A DNA stretch of 64,000 nucleotides, taken from NCBI GenBank assembly GCA_020636325.1, contig JACJYC010000013.1:163031-227030 (forward strand), given 5' to 3'. The notes beneath the pieces were generated by a model. The model was not told the DNA's origin. It saw only the letters and a program-made list of their open reading frames with translations, and searched no databases. Below are positions 16,063 to 26,344 of this stretch, piece by piece (positions within the stretch are counted from its first letter, which is position 1; every line of letters begins with the position of its first letter). A program made the position numbers and the translations under genes. The stretch comes from Lewinellaceae bacterium (lineage in GTDB: Bacteria; Bacteroidota; Bacteroidia; Chitinophagales; Saprospiraceae).

Positions 16063-18150
16063 ATGCCGGAACCTCGTCCTTCAGATAAAGATTTCCTAGA
16101 GCAGCTCACCTCCCTGGTGGAGGAGCACCTTTCCAATGAGCAATTCGGCGTGTCGGAGCTGGCGGAGGCTGTAAACATGAGCCGTTCCAACCTGCTGCGC
16201 AAGGTGAACAAGCTGACCAAATTGTCGGTGAGCCAGTTCATCCGCCAGATCCGGTTGCAGCGCGGCATGGAGCTGCTCCGGAAGTCCGCCAAAAACGTCT
16301 CGGAAGTCTCCTTTGAGGTCGGCTTCAGCAGCACATCCTATTTCATCAAGTGCTTTCGCGAATACTACGGCTACCCGCCCGGCGAGGTGGGCCGGAGAAT
16401 GGAAGCCGGGATCTCCCCCGAAAGCGAACCGGCGCCGCAAGCCGGAAAACGCCGGACCGGCAGGCGGCTCCTGGTCTGGGGAGCGGGTATATTGACCGTT
16501 GCGGTGGGGCTGGCCGGATGGATCTATTTTTCGTCCGATTCCGCCAAAACTTCACCGGCCCTGGAAAAGTCGATCGCCGTATTGCCCTTTCGGAACGACA
16601 GCAACGATTCCACGAACCTCTACCTGATCAACGGGCTCATGGAGTCGACGCTGACCAACCTGCAGAAAATAAAAGGCCTGCGGGTGGTGAGCCGCACCTC
16701 CACGGAAAAATACCGCAATACCAGCCTGTCGATCCCCGAAATGGCGGAAGAATTGAATGTAAGGTACTTTGTGGAGGGCAGCGGCCAGAAGATCGGCGAC
16801 CGCATTCTCCTGAACATCCAGCTGATCGAAGCCTCAACCGACAGCCATCTCTGGGCAAAACAATACCGGCGGGAAGCCGAAGACATTTTTGAACTCCAGC
16901 AGGAGATCGCCCGGAACATCGCCGACGAGATCCAGGTGATCATCACGCCGGAAGAGAAGAAGAACCTCGAAAAACGGCCCACCGACAACCTGGTCGCCTA
17001 CGACCTGTACCTGAAAGGCCGGGATCTTTTCTTCAATAGCGAGCGACAGGATCTGCTGGAAGCGATCCCCTATTTTGAAAAGGCCATTGAGCTGGATGAC
17101 CAATTTGCCCTGGCCTACGCCGATGCGACGATGGTATACTATTACCTGGACATCTACCAACAGGACCGGCAATTCGGGGAGGAGATCCGGACCTACGCGG
17201 AAAAGGCCTATCTGCTGGACCCGCAGTTGTCGGAAAGCCTCGTGGCCAAAGCCCTGTCCTATATTTACAACCAGGATTACAAGACGGCCGTCCCCTACCT
17301 GGAAAAAGCGCTGGAGATCAATCCCAATTCCGGGCTGGTGCTGCACTTCCTTTCGGAGTTTTACTACGCCCATGTGCCCAATACCGCCAAATACCTGGAA
17401 TACGCCCTGATGAAGACGCGGGTGGACGTCGGTACAACAGATTCCACGACCGCCAGCTACAACTACCTGCAGCTCAGCAATGCCTTTTTGCAAGCCGGCT
17501 TCATCGAAGAATCCCTGACCTGCATCCGGAAATCACTGGACTACGACGCCTCCAATCAGATCTCCGGCTTTGTGGAAGTGTATATCTATTTTGTGAAAAC
17601 CCGGGACCTGGTCCAAACCCGGGCCATGCTGGGAAAGGAAATGCAGAAGGATACAACGGATATCATGCTGTTGCAGGAAATGGGCAAAATAAGCTACCTC
17701 ATGCGGGATTATAAAAGCGCCTACCGGTATTATACCCGGTTCATAGAACGCTGCCAACAACAGCAACTCGATATCTACCGGTACGAAAACCTCAAGATCG
17801 GTATGGTTTTCGAAAAAATGGGCTACCCGGAAAAAGCCAAAGCCTACATTGCGGATTTCAAGGATTATGCCGAGAACGATCATTCGATTTACAATCAGGT
17901 CAACCAGGCCATTTATTACGCCTATCTGGGCGACAAAACCAGGACGCTTGAGCACCTTCGGCAGTTCTCAAAGGAGGACAACTACTACTATTGGATCCTG
18001 TTGCTGCCGATGGACCCGGTCGTGGATGCCATCCGGGATCTGCCCGAATACAAGGAGATCATGCAGGGCATTGAAACCAAATTCTGGAACAACAACAAGG
18101 CAATCCGCGCCGACCTGGAAAGCAAAGGCCTCTTACCCCTGGATTCTTAA
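16063..18150 (+). CDS. Transmembrane AraC-type regulator with FlgO/TolB-like and TPR domains
   Basis: 695 aa. An AraC-type double HTH is at residues 10-112 (FGVSELAEAVNMSRSNLLRK; VSEVSFEVGFSSTSYFIKCF). One transmembrane helix is at about 136-156. A FlgO/TolB-N-like domain is at about 168-285 (KSIAVLPFRNDSNDSTNLYL; ELNVRYFVEGSGQKIGDRIL). At least six TPR-like helical repeats cover 300-650. This is a membrane-bound one-component regulator with DNA binding in the cytoplasm and sensing outside, a layout common in Bacteroidota. The direct repeats just upstream suggest it controls itself and the divergent ankyrin operon. Confidence 0.87.
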   Translation: MPEPRPSDKDFLEQLTSLVEEHLSNEQFGVSELAEAVNMSRSNLLRKVNKLTKLSVSQFIRQIRLQRGMELLRKSAKNVSEVSFEVGFSSTSYFIKCFREYYGYPPGEVGRRMEAGISPESEPAPQAGKRRTGRRLLVWGAGILTVAVGLAGWIYFSSDSAKTSPALEKSIAVLPFRNDSNDSTNLYLINGLMESTLTNLQKIKGLRVVSRTSTEKYRNTSLSIPEMAEELNVRYFVEGSGQKIGDRILLNIQLIEASTDSHLWAKQYRREAEDIFELQQEIARNIADEIQVIITPEEKKNLEKRPTDNLVAYDLYLKGRDLFFNSERQDLLEAIPYFEKAIELDDQFALAYADATMVYYYLDIYQQDRQFGEEIRTYAEKAYLLDPQLSESLVAKALSYIYNQDYKTAVPYLEKALEINPNSGLVLHFLSEFYYAHVPNTAKYLEYALMKTRVDVGTTDSTTASYNYLQLSNAFLQAGFIEESLTCIRKSLDYDASNQISGFVEVYIYFVKTRDLVQTRAMLGKEMQKDTTDIMLLQEMGKISYLMRDYKSAYRYYTRFIERCQQQQLDIYRYENLKIGMVFEKMGYPEKAKAYIADFKDYAENDHSIYNQVNQAIYYAYLGDKTRTLEHLRQFSKEDNYYYWILLLPMDPVVDAIRDLPEYKEIMQGIETKFWNNNKAIRADLESKGLLPLDS

Positions 18151-18282
18151 GCCCGCAGGGATTGAGAAGCCTTTGCCAGGTTCGGGCGACCTCTTCCAAG
18201 ACGGATGCTTAAGCCCGCAGGCTTGCCTGCGCACCGTCGCCATAGGCTTTGGCAGGGATTGAGAAACCTGTTGTAGTCCTGA
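18151..18282. repeat. Short intergenic repeats and palindrome
   Basis: AAGCCCGCAGG appears twice (about 18150 and 18211). GGATTGAGAA-ACC/GCC also appears twice (about 18160 and 18255). A 7-bp stem CGCAGGC-tt-GCCTGCG sits at 18216-18231. There is no T-tract, so it is not a clear terminator. Confidence 0.55.
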
Positions 18283-19179
18283 ATGCTAACTGCTCCATTC
18301 AATATGACATCAAGAACGAACCACAACAATCCGGATAACAACGGGCATTTCGACCTGACCTATCACTACGAAATGCTGGCCGATAATGCCCGGATTCAAC
18401 CGATAAAGGAAAGCATCCAACGCACCTGCAAGGGTAAGGTCGTGCTGGAAAGCGGTACCGGCTCAGGGCTGCTCTCCATACTGGCCGCGAAGGCAGGAGC
18501 AACCAGGGTATATGCGGTGGAAACAGACCCCCAAATGGCTGCCTTTGCCCGGAAGAACATCAGCAATAACGGCCTGGAAGATATCATTGAACTGATCGAA
18601 GGCGATTCCCGGAAACTCACCCCGGAGGACCTGGACCACCGCAAGGTCGATGTGATCATTGCCGAAAACCTGAGCACCTGGCAGGTCACCGAACCCCAGA
18701 TCCCGATCATGAACCATCTTTGCCGATTCTTAAAAGAAGACGGTGTGGCGATCCCCGGCCGGGTGTCCAATTATTTCGAACTGGCCGAATCGAAATTCGC
18801 CTTTGAGGACAGCATAGTGTTGCGGACGCATTATTTTCAATTCTCCGGGATTCAGCCGCCCGTTCAACTCAGTGAAAAGGTCTTGTTCTCAACCCTGGAA
18901 TTCGCAAGGGAAAATCCGGCCCATTTCCATGGAAGCCTCCCGGTCACCGTAAGCCGGGACGGTATCCTGAACAGCCTCCGGTTGACATCCCCGGTCCGGT
19001 TTGCAGAAGATATTGGGTTTGGTTCTTCGGATTCCCTGATGCCGCCGGTGGTCGTGCCTTTGGCGAATGACCTGCCAGTGAAACGCGGGGACACGGTCCG
19101 GGTCGAGATCAAATACGCTGCCCATTCCCGTTGGGCCGATTTTCATGCGGCTGCTTTTTTGGAAAAACCGGATGGGTGA
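18283..19179 (+). CDS. Class I SAM-dependent methyltransferase, PRMT-like
   Basis: 298 aa. A PRMT-style opening (YHYEMLADNARIQPIKESI) is followed by motif I VLESGTGSGLLSILAAKAGA (about residues 52-71) and a double-Glu-like loop AENLSTWQVTE, then a beta-barrel-like C-terminal half. It resembles protein arginine methyltransferases more than L11 methyltransferase; the substrate is unknown. The start may be the ATG at 18304 (MTSRTN) rather than 18283, and no ribosome-binding site decides. It follows the regulator by 132 bp of repeats. Confidence 0.8.
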   Translation: MLTAPFNMTSRTNHNNPDNNGHFDLTYHYEMLADNARIQPIKESIQRTCKGKVVLESGTGSGLLSILAAKAGATRVYAVETDPQMAAFARKNISNNGLEDIIELIEGDSRKLTPEDLDHRKVDVIIAENLSTWQVTEPQIPIMNHLCRFLKEDGVAIPGRVSNYFELAESKFAFEDSIVLRTHYFQFSGIQPPVQLSEKVLFSTLEFARENPAHFHGSLPVTVSRDGILNSLRLTSPVRFAEDIGFGSSDSLMPPVVVPLANDLPVKRGDTVRVEIKYAAHSRWADFHAAAFLEKPDG

Positions 19180-19242
19180 ACCCGGATATGACAGAGGTAT
19201 CCGAACTTTAAATTTTTTGTATCGATGTAATAGCCGTTAGTT

Positions 19243-21339
19243 ATGGATCTGAAAATTAATAAAAAGTCTGCGCTGTTTTTTGCCTTTCCTTTCTTCCTCT
19301 TAAGAATAGCATGCAGTTATGCTCAAGCGACCTGGACCGCCGACAACGGCAACGGCTCCTTCACCAACCCCCTGTTCTACGAAGAATTCTCCGACCCGGA
19401 CCTGATCCGCGTAGGGGACGATTATTATATGACGGGCACCACCATGCATACCATGCCGGGGTTGCCCGTTCTGCATTCCAGGGATCTGGTCAACTGGGAG
19501 TTGCTCACCTACGCCGTCGACCGGCTGAACCTGGGGCCGGATATGCGGCTGGAAGACGGTAAGGATATGTACGGCCGCGGCATCTGGGCGCCCTGTTTCC
19601 GCTATCACAACGGCACTTTCTACATCTTCTCCAACGTAAACGGCCACGGCACCCAGCTTTTCTCGGCGACCAACCCCGCCGGGCCGTGGAAGCATCAACA
19701 GATGAAGGCCAACCTGCACGACCTGACCGTCCTGTTCGACGACGACGGCAGGATATACGCGGTCTGGGGGTACAACGAGGTCAAAATGGTGCAACTGACC
19801 CCGGATCTGCTGGATATAGTGCCCGGCACGGAAAAGGTCATCGTTGAAAAAGGCAGCGGCGCCGGCGAAGGCAGTCATATCTACAAGATCAACGGCCGGT
19901 ATTACATCACCAATACCAATTACGACCCGGTCTGTTACCAGGTTTGTCTGCGGGCCGATCAACCCTACGGGCCTTACGAGGTGAATTTGATGAGCGCGGA
20001 GGAAAACTTCGGCGAGGCCCAGCGGCTCAGGATCTGGGACACCCGGACAGGCCCGCCGTTCGCCGTTGTCCGGTACCCGGAAAATTATGTGGGCTGCATC
20101 CCCATGCACCAGGGCGGCATCGTCCAGATCCAGTCGGGCGAATGGTGGGGTTGGTCGATGCTGGATTTCAATTCGGTGGGCCGGGTGACCGCCCTGTCGC
20201 CGGTGACCTGGCAGGACGGATGGCCTTATTTCGGTCTGCCCGGCAACCTGACCCGCAGCCCGCGAACCTGGATCAAACCCAATACCGGATTCAGCTCGCC
20301 GCCGGCAGCCCCTTTTGATCGGAATGACGATTTCGGCGGCAGCGAGTTGAAAAAGATATGGCAATGGAACCACGTGCCGATCGACGAAAAATGGTCGCTG
20401 ACGGAACGAAAGGGCTACCTGCGGATCCATACCAACCCCGCGGAGGGTTTCTGGCAAGCCCGCAACACCCTCACCCAGCGCGGTATCGGCCCGGAGTCGT
20501 ATGCAACCATAGAGCTGGATGCTGCCGGCCTTGAAACCGGCGACCTGGCCGGCCTGGCGCTGTTGAATCTGCCTTACGCCTGGTTGGGGATCGAACAATC
20601 CGGGCAGGGCAAGCGCCTCGTGTTTTTCAACCAGCAAACGGCCGAACGCATTGAAATCCATTTCACCAGCCCGACCATCCGGTTGCGGGTGTACTGCAAT
20701 TTTGACGAGGATCGGGCGCAATTCAGCTACAGCGCGGATGGGCAGAAATTTGAAGAGATCGGCGGGCGAGTCGAGCTGCCCTATCAGTTGCGCACCTTCC
20801 AGGGCGTTCGTTATGCCCTGTTCGCCTTCAACACCCTCGGTAAAAACGGCGGTTATGCCGATTTCAACAGTATGCAGGTGGAAGAACCGCGGCACAAAGG
20901 CCTGACCCGCCCGATCCCCTATGATCAGGTGATCCGGATCACCAGCCTGGCCGATTCGACGGTGCTGGTGAACTGGCGCAACCACCTCCGGCCGGTACCG
21001 CCCAACAGTCCGTTTGCCGGCGACACCGCCGATCAGTTCCGGGTGCTGGACCGGGGCAACGGCCGGATCGCATTGCAGTCCGTTTCGAGCGGCGGATTCG
21101 TCACGGTCAAAGGAGAAGGCCTGATGGCGCAGGTCCGGATCGAAGCCGACGACCAGGGCGATGCCTCCACGTTCCAATGGCAGGATATGCTGAAGGGCGA
21201 TGTCATGTTTTTATCCCTGCACAATCACCGGTTCATTGCCGTTGACCCGCATGCCGGCAGCCTGTGTTCTGCGGATGCCGCCGGAGCCAGGCCGGACCGG
21301 AAAGGCGGCGCGTGTTTTTATTGGGCGCCTGCGGATTAG
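19243..21339 (+). CDS. Secreted glycoside hydrolase family 43 with C-terminal sugar-binding domains
   Basis: 698 aa. A signal peptide covers residues 1-28. A GH43 five-blade propeller is at about 35-355; the catalytic base Asp is likely the first Asp of FSDPDLIRVGDDYYM, and EGSHIYKINGRYYITNTNYD fits the region of the acid Glu. A GH43-C2-type concanavalin sandwich is at about 365-550. A beta-trefoil-like domain with GGFVTVKGEG and HNHRFIAVD is at about 565-695. It is probably a beta-xylosidase or alpha-L-arabinofuranosidase acting on plant or algal polysaccharide. The neighbouring transglutaminase-like gene is 82 bp downstream. Confidence 0.88.
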   Translation: MDLKINKKSALFFAFPFFLLRIACSYAQATWTADNGNGSFTNPLFYEEFSDPDLIRVGDDYYMTGTTMHTMPGLPVLHSRDLVNWELLTYAVDRLNLGPDMRLEDGKDMYGRGIWAPCFRYHNGTFYIFSNVNGHGTQLFSATNPAGPWKHQQMKANLHDLTVLFDDDGRIYAVWGYNEVKMVQLTPDLLDIVPGTEKVIVEKGSGAGEGSHIYKINGRYYITNTNYDPVCYQVCLRADQPYGPYEVNLMSAEENFGEAQRLRIWDTRTGPPFAVVRYPENYVGCIPMHQGGIVQIQSGEWWGWSMLDFNSVGRVTALSPVTWQDGWPYFGLPGNLTRSPRTWIKPNTGFSSPPAAPFDRNDDFGGSELKKIWQWNHVPIDEKWSLTERKGYLRIHTNPAEGFWQARNTLTQRGIGPESYATIELDAAGLETGDLAGLALLNLPYAWLGIEQSGQGKRLVFFNQQTAERIEIHFTSPTIRLRVYCNFDEDRAQFSYSADGQKFEEIGGRVELPYQLRTFQGVRYALFAFNTLGKNGGYADFNSMQVEEPRHKGLTRPIPYDQVIRITSLADSTVLVNWRNHLRPVPPNSPFAGDTADQFRVLDRGNGRIALQSVSSGGFVTVKGEGLMAQVRIEADDQGDASTFQWQDMLKGDVMFLSLHNHRFIAVDPHAGSLCSADAAGARPDRKGGACFYWAPAD

Positions 21340-21421
21340 ATAGTTAAAAAAACTTGTTTTTGCAGATAATCGTGATCACAATCGTTTCTTTTTTGACTTA
21401 TATTATAAACCAAAAGCGGCT

Positions 21422-22606
21422 ATGAAATCTAAAATCCTGTTCTGCCTCGCCACGGCGTTCGCCATCCTGCAATCCCTTACCGCGCAAGGGCAGTTGCCCG
21501 TTATTCGGGCCGCCTCCGACCAGGTGGATATCCGGGAGGGAAAAGAATTCTACCCGGGGCAGTGGACCATCGTACCGGATGCCAGGCCTGATGTGTACAC
21601 GACCAGTGTTGTAGGGGAAAACGTTACCTTCTATACCGACAAGGATTCCATCAGTTTCAGGATCGAAAAGGATGGGGTATATGATTTCGTCATTTTGTTG
21701 AACGGGAAAGATTCGGCGTATACGCAGATCAAACACGTACCATCCTATCTGGATATCCTGCAAGGGGCTTCGGCGTACAACTACGAGGACCATACCGCCA
21801 TCCCGGAATTCTATTACCAGGACTCTTCCGCGGCCGAACTCAGGACCTTACGAAAAGCCTTGAACCTGGATTCGATCGCCGGCCAGGGCACCGAGATCCT
21901 GAAGATCATCAACCTGATGCACTGGATACACGACCTGATCCCGCACGACGGCAACCATGACAATCCGATCGTAAAAAATGCGATGAGCATGATCCGGGAA
22001 TGCAAAGCGGGGGACAGGGGCCTTAACTGCCGCGGCCTGGCTACCGTGCTGAATGAGTGCTACCTGGCGCTGGGCATCAAGTCGAGATTTGTGACCTGCA
22101 TGCCCAAGGATTCCGTTTTCAATGATTGCCATGTGATCAATATGGTCTACTCCACCGAACTGAACAAATGGGTCTGGATGGACCCCACCAATGACGCCTA
22201 TATCATGGATGAAAACGGGGTTCTCCTAGGGTTGGAAGAGGTCAGGGAGCGGCTGATCAACGGAAAAACCCTGATCCTGAACCCGGATGCGAACTGGAAC
22301 AACCGGGCAACGACCACCAGGGAATATTATCTGCTGGAATACATGGCCAAAAACCTGTATCGCCTGGAATGCCCGATGAGGAGCGAGTACGATTATGAAA
22401 CCAGGCTGGACGGCAGAAAATACGAATACGTCGAACTGCTCCCCCTTGACGGGTACCGCCAGACACCGAAAATATCGGAAAGGAGTTACCAGAATCCGGC
22501 GGTTAGCTTCACGACCTATAAAACCAATAACCCGGATCAATTCTGGGTGCTGCCGGGTGAGAAATCGCGGAAAAGGACATCCGGCAGTAAGGTGGGCAGC
22601 AAATAG
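21422..22606 (+). CDS. Exported transglutaminase-like cysteine protein
   Basis: 394 aa with a signal peptide (residues 1-22). The transglutaminase/papain-like core has the triad visible: C203 in GDRGLNCRGLATVLNECY, H237 in NDCHVINMVY and D254 in WVWMDPTND. Such secreted proteins are usually proteases or amidases rather than cross-linkers; the substrate is unknown. No second domain is clear. It is the last intact gene before two degraded ones. Confidence 0.85.
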   Translation: MKSKILFCLATAFAILQSLTAQGQLPVIRAASDQVDIREGKEFYPGQWTIVPDARPDVYTTSVVGENVTFYTDKDSISFRIEKDGVYDFVILLNGKDSAYTQIKHVPSYLDILQGASAYNYEDHTAIPEFYYQDSSAAELRTLRKALNLDSIAGQGTEILKIINLMHWIHDLIPHDGNHDNPIVKNAMSMIRECKAGDRGLNCRGLATVLNECYLALGIKSRFVTCMPKDSVFNDCHVINMVYSTELNKWVWMDPTNDAYIMDENGVLLGLEEVRERLINGKTLILNPDANWNNRATTTREYYLLEYMAKNLYRLECPMRSEYDYETRLDGRKYEYVELLPLDGYRQTPKISERSYQNPAVSFTTYKTNNPDQFWVLPGEKSRKRTSGSKVGSK

Positions 22607-22705
22607 GTACCTTCTTTTGGACCGTTCAACAAAGTAAATCTGAACTTTTCAACAAACCGGCGGTTGGTTGTTTAGAGCGAAATTTGTGTCGTAAAACGAT
22701 AACAA

Positions 22706-23758
22706 ATGGAAAATCCGGAAACAACAGGTAAAACCGTACTGGTGACAGGCGGCACAGGCTTTGTCGGGATACACGCCATCCTGCAACTGCTGCAAAAAGG
22801 GCACATGGTTAAAACAACCCTTCGCTCCCTGAAAAGGAAAGGGGATGTGATCGAAATGCTCAGAACGGGCGGTATTGGTTAATTCGACCGCCTGTCGTTT
22901 ATTGAGGCTGACCTAAACCGGGATGAAAACTGGGATAAAGCCGTGAGCGGTTGCGACTACGTATTGCATATCGCATCGCCTATTCACCTGCAACTGCCCA
23001 AGGATGAAAATGAAATGATCGTACCGGCGGTAGAGGGTACGCTTCGGGTGCTTAAAGCCGCGCGGAATGCCGGTGTGAAAAGGGTGGTGATGACTTCCAA
23101 TTTCGGGGCGGTCGGCTATAGTCATAAAGACCCGTCCAAGCTCATCACTGAAGAAAATTGGACAGATCCGAATGAGAAGGGGCTGTCGGCCTACAATAAA
23201 TCCAAGGTATTGGCGGAGCGCGCCGCCTGGGATTTTATAGACCGGGAAGGTGGAGCGCTGGAATTGGCGGTCGTCAATCCGATGGGGATCTTCGGGCCTT
23301 CGCTCGGGCCGGATTTGTCGAGCGGATTTGAGCTCCTGAGGAAGATGCTGGACGGGTCCATGAAAGCCATCCCGAATCTGACGCTGGGGATCGTAGATGT
23401 CCGCGATGTGGCCGACCTGCATATCCGGGCGATGACCCACCCCGAGGCAAACGGACAGCGTTTCCTGGCACTTGCCGGCGGCGCTCTTTCCCTGCCGGAG
23501 ATCGCCGAATTGTTGAAGGAAAAAATGCCGGAAGTGACCCGTAAAATGTCCGCCAGAAAAGCACCGGATTGGCTCATCCGGTTTGCCGGATGGTTCAATC
23601 CGCAGGCCAGAGCCATTGCGCCTATGCTCGGGGTTAACCGCAACGCCAGCAATCAGAAGGCCCGGACCATGTTGGGGTGGCAGCCGAGGACCAATGAAGA
23701 GGCGATCCTGGCGACGGTTGAATGCCTGGTAAAGTACGGGGCAATTGAAATAAATTGA
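22706..23758 (+). pseudogene. NAD(P)-dependent extended SDR (dihydroflavonol-reductase-like), interrupted by one stop codon
   Basis: From ATG 22706 one frame encodes a full 350-codon reductase, except for an in-frame TAA at 22880-22882 (codon 59). Before it lies the Rossmann motif VTGGTGFVG; after it come FDRLSFIEADL, the catalytic YNKSK (Y163, K167 in full numbering) and an intact C-terminus. A reading from GTG 22943 would lack the nucleotide-binding motif. The single lesion suggests recent inactivation or a sequence error. Four bases at its end overlap a possible TTG start of the next gene. Confidence 0.85.
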
Positions 23759-23763
23759 ACTTA

Positions 23764-24565
23764 ATGACCATGATGAAAGCCGATTCTATAACCTCCTGCT
23801 ATATCGGACCGGAAATCTCGCCCGAACAGTTCATTCCGGAGCACTTTTTCCTTTATCTGATCGAAGGAAATATGACCGCTTACGACGGAAACCGGGAATA
23901 CAGGATTCAGTCCGGGGATTCCGGTATTGCCAGAAGGAACCATCTGGCCAAATACAACAAGCAAAAGGTGAATGAACAATTCGAAAAAGTGGTGGTCATC
24001 TTCGACCAGGATTTTCTGAGGTCATTCAATGAAAGTCACCGGTTTCACCGCAGGCAGGCCCTATACCGACGACGCCCTGATCAAACTCGGCAAAAATCCG
24101 CTGGTGGAGCGTTTCGTTCAGTCGCTGGCGCTTTACCTGAATGAGAACGGCAATATCCAACAGGATTTTCTGGACGTTAAGCGTACCGAATTACTGCTCA
24201 TCCTTTTGAAACAAAACCCGGAACTGGCCGGCATCTTCTTCGATTTCGGCCAACCCGAAAAGCTGGACCTGGAAGCATTCATGATCAAGCATTACAAGTT
24301 CAACATCAGCATTGAACGGTTCGCCTACCTGACCGGCCGGAGCCTTTCGGCATTCAAGCGCGATTTCGCCAAAACGTTCAACGACACGCCGAGCCGCTGG
24401 CTGGTACAAAAGCGGCTGAACGAGGCTCATTTCCTGATTCAGAAAAAAGGAAGGTTGCCTTCCGATGTTTACCTGGAGCTAGGCTTTGAAGACCTCTCCC
24501 ATTTCTCGTTTGCCTTTAAGAAGGCATTCGGCCGGACGCCGACCCAGGTGAGACAGGAAGCCTGA
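23764..24565 (+). pseudogene. AraC-family transcriptional regulator with a frameshift
   Basis: The N-terminal cupin-like half (MTMMKADSITSCYIGPEI, then EHFFLYLIEGNMTAYDGN) is in one frame up to FLRSFNE at about 24033. The continuation (KVTGFTAGRPYTDDALI, then SIERFAYLTGRSLSAFKRDF and LGFEDLSHFSFAFKKAFG, the two HTH motifs) is in the next frame from about 24032. One extra base, or two lost, in the GAAAG at 24031-24035 explains it. Whole, it would be about 267 aa. It follows the interrupted reductase directly, as if regulator and target formed one operon. Confidence 0.85.
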
Positions 24566-24672
24566 CGACCGGACGCCTTGTCCTGAAACAGCCCTTGTGG
24601 AGACCCCCGGAATTTGGAAATTCCCCGGATTAAGCGTAATTTTCAACTTGATTGTCTCCAAACCTGACCAAA

Positions 24673-26331
24673 ATGTCCAAAAACCTAACTGCACTGGCCG
24701 GCAGGAAAGGCAAAGGCTTGACCAACAACCTTTTCGAACGAATTGCCGGGCTGACCGAGGAATCCGGCCCCGCTGACAAGGAAGCGCTTCAGCAACTGGC
24801 GGATGAATTTCTGGTCGGCAACGCCAATATTTATGGAACCGCTACTTTCTACGATTTCACCAAACCGGAAAACCGGGACAAGAAAGTCTATACCTGCAAC
24901 GGCAGCGCCTGCCTGCTGGCCGGTACGCAGGACGCCGTCAAAACGCAATTGCTCCGGCATTTCCAACCCGAAGAGATCGGTGAAATGTGCTGCCTGGGCC
25001 GCTGCCACGAGAACGGCGCTTTCCATTTCAACGGTCAGAACTACAGCGCCCGCCAACCCGCAGAAATAGCCGATATTGTTGCTGGAAAAGCATCGAATGG
25101 CATAGACCGTTACCGGGTCGGCGCTCTGGGGACCCCCATACTGACCGCGCCTTTCCCCGAACCGGAAGCCTGCAAGCCGGCGATCGCCAAAATGCTGAAC
25201 GACTCGCCGGAATCGCTGGTGGAGACCATCCGCAAATCCGGACTGCGGGGCAGGGGCGGCGCAGGATTCCCCATCGCGTTCAAGCTGGATGCCTGCCGGA
25301 AAGCCGCCGGCGAACCGCGATTCATCGTTTGTAACGCCGACGAAGGCGACCCCGGGGCATTTTCCGACCGCTACCTGATGGAAGAACGGCCTTATGCCGT
25401 ACTCCTGGGCATGCTCATTGCCGGATATGCAGCCGGCGCCGAACGGGGCGTCATCTATATCCGGGCGGAATACCCCGAATCCATCGCTGTAATACAAGAT
25501 GCCATCGCCGCGCTGACCGAAGCCGGTTTGAACGGCGACCGCATCCTCGGCAGCGATTTCAACTTCCGTTTCAAGTTGATCAAAGCGCAGGGCGCCTACA
25601 TCTGCGGAGAAGAAACCGCCTTGCTGCAATCCATTGAAGGCAAGCGGCCCGAAGTGCGGGTGCGCCCGCCCTATCCGGCACAGGAAGGGTTGTTCGGCAA
25701 ACCCACCGTGGTGAACAATGTTGAAACGCTGGCCAATCTGTACTTCGTGCTCGTCAATGGTGCAGAGCGGTTTGCAGCCGTCGGTACGCAGCGTTCCACC
25801 GGCACCAAGCTGTTGTCGCTCGACAGCTCGTTCAATAACCCCGGACTGTATGAAGTGGACATGGGGACGCCCCTTGCGAAAGTGGTGGAAACCCTCGGCG
25901 GCGGATTCCGCATTCCGGTAAAGGCATTGCACATCGGCGGACCGCTGGGTGGGCTGGTGCCGGTTGGAAAGGTCCCGGATCTGACTGTCGATTTTGAATC
26001 CTTTGCCCAGCACAGTTTCCTGCTCGGCCACGCTTCCGTGATCGGCATTCCGGAATCGTATCCGATGGTGAAGTACCTGGAACACCTGTTTGCGTTTACA
26101 GCCCATGAAAGCTGCGGGAAATGCTTCCCTTGCCGGATCGGATCGGTCCGCGGCCAGGAAATGCTGCACCAGGCGCAAACCGGTTCGTACCGGATCAATG
26201 GCGAATTGTTCAACGACCTGGTGGATACCCTTGCCAAAGGCTCCTTGTGCGCCCTCGGCGGCGGCATCCCGTTGCCGGTTCGCAATGCCCTGACCTGGTT
26301 CAAAGACGAACTGGCCCCCTATTTTGAATAA
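24673..26331 (+). CDS. NAD-linked formate dehydrogenase, NuoE/NuoF-like fused iron-sulfur flavoprotein subunit
   Basis: 552 aa. A thioredoxin-like NuoE domain at residues 1-145 carries four [2Fe-2S] ligands (TCNGSAC: C75, C80; MCCLGRC: C107, C111). A NuoF domain at about 160-545 has the FMN site (GLRGRGGAGFPIAFKL), a NAD-site region (GAYICGEETALLQSIEGKRP) and a [4Fe-4S] site (ESCGKCFPCRIG with SLCALGG later). It passes electrons from FdhA to NAD+. In FdsGBA-type enzymes these domains are separate chains; here they are one. ATG 24673 is preferred over an upstream TTG at 24652. The catalytic subunit follows after 124 bp. Confidence 0.92.
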   Translation: MSKNLTALAGRKGKGLTNNLFERIAGLTEESGPADKEALQQLADEFLVGNANIYGTATFYDFTKPENRDKKVYTCNGSACLLAGTQDAVKTQLLRHFQPEEIGEMCCLGRCHENGAFHFNGQNYSARQPAEIADIVAGKASNGIDRYRVGALGTPILTAPFPEPEACKPAIAKMLNDSPESLVETIRKSGLRGRGGAGFPIAFKLDACRKAAGEPRFIVCNADEGDPGAFSDRYLMEERPYAVLLGMLIAGYAAGAERGVIYIRAEYPESIAVIQDAIAALTEAGLNGDRILGSDFNFRFKLIKAQGAYICGEETALLQSIEGKRPEVRVRPPYPAQEGLFGKPTVVNNVETLANLYFVLVNGAERFAAVGTQRSTGTKLLSLDSSFNNPGLYEVDMGTPLAKVVETLGGGFRIPVKALHIGGPLGGLVPVGKVPDLTVDFESFAQHSFLLGHASVIGIPESYPMVKYLEHLFAFTAHESCGKCFPCRIGSVRGQEMLHQAQTGSYRINGELFNDLVDTLAKGSLCALGGGIPLPVRNALTWFKDELAPYFE

Positions 26332-26344
26332 CGCCGACGGTAAC

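Noticed and set aside
19300..21177. A 625-codon open frame on the minus strand opposite the GH43 gene, and similar long frames opposite the formate dehydrogenase, oxoprolinase and M1 genes
   Set aside because: They mirror the codon pattern of well-recognised genes in GC-rich DNA, show no domain motif, and are dominated by residues expected from antisense reading.
22943..23758. Functional shorter reductase from GTG 22943
   Set aside because: It would lack the Gly-rich nucleotide-binding motif that lies before the TAA codon.
24029..24565. Intact short AraC regulator starting at ATG 24029
   Set aside because: The preceding frame encodes the matching N-terminal half in register with a single-base shift, so a frameshifted gene explains both parts better than a new start.
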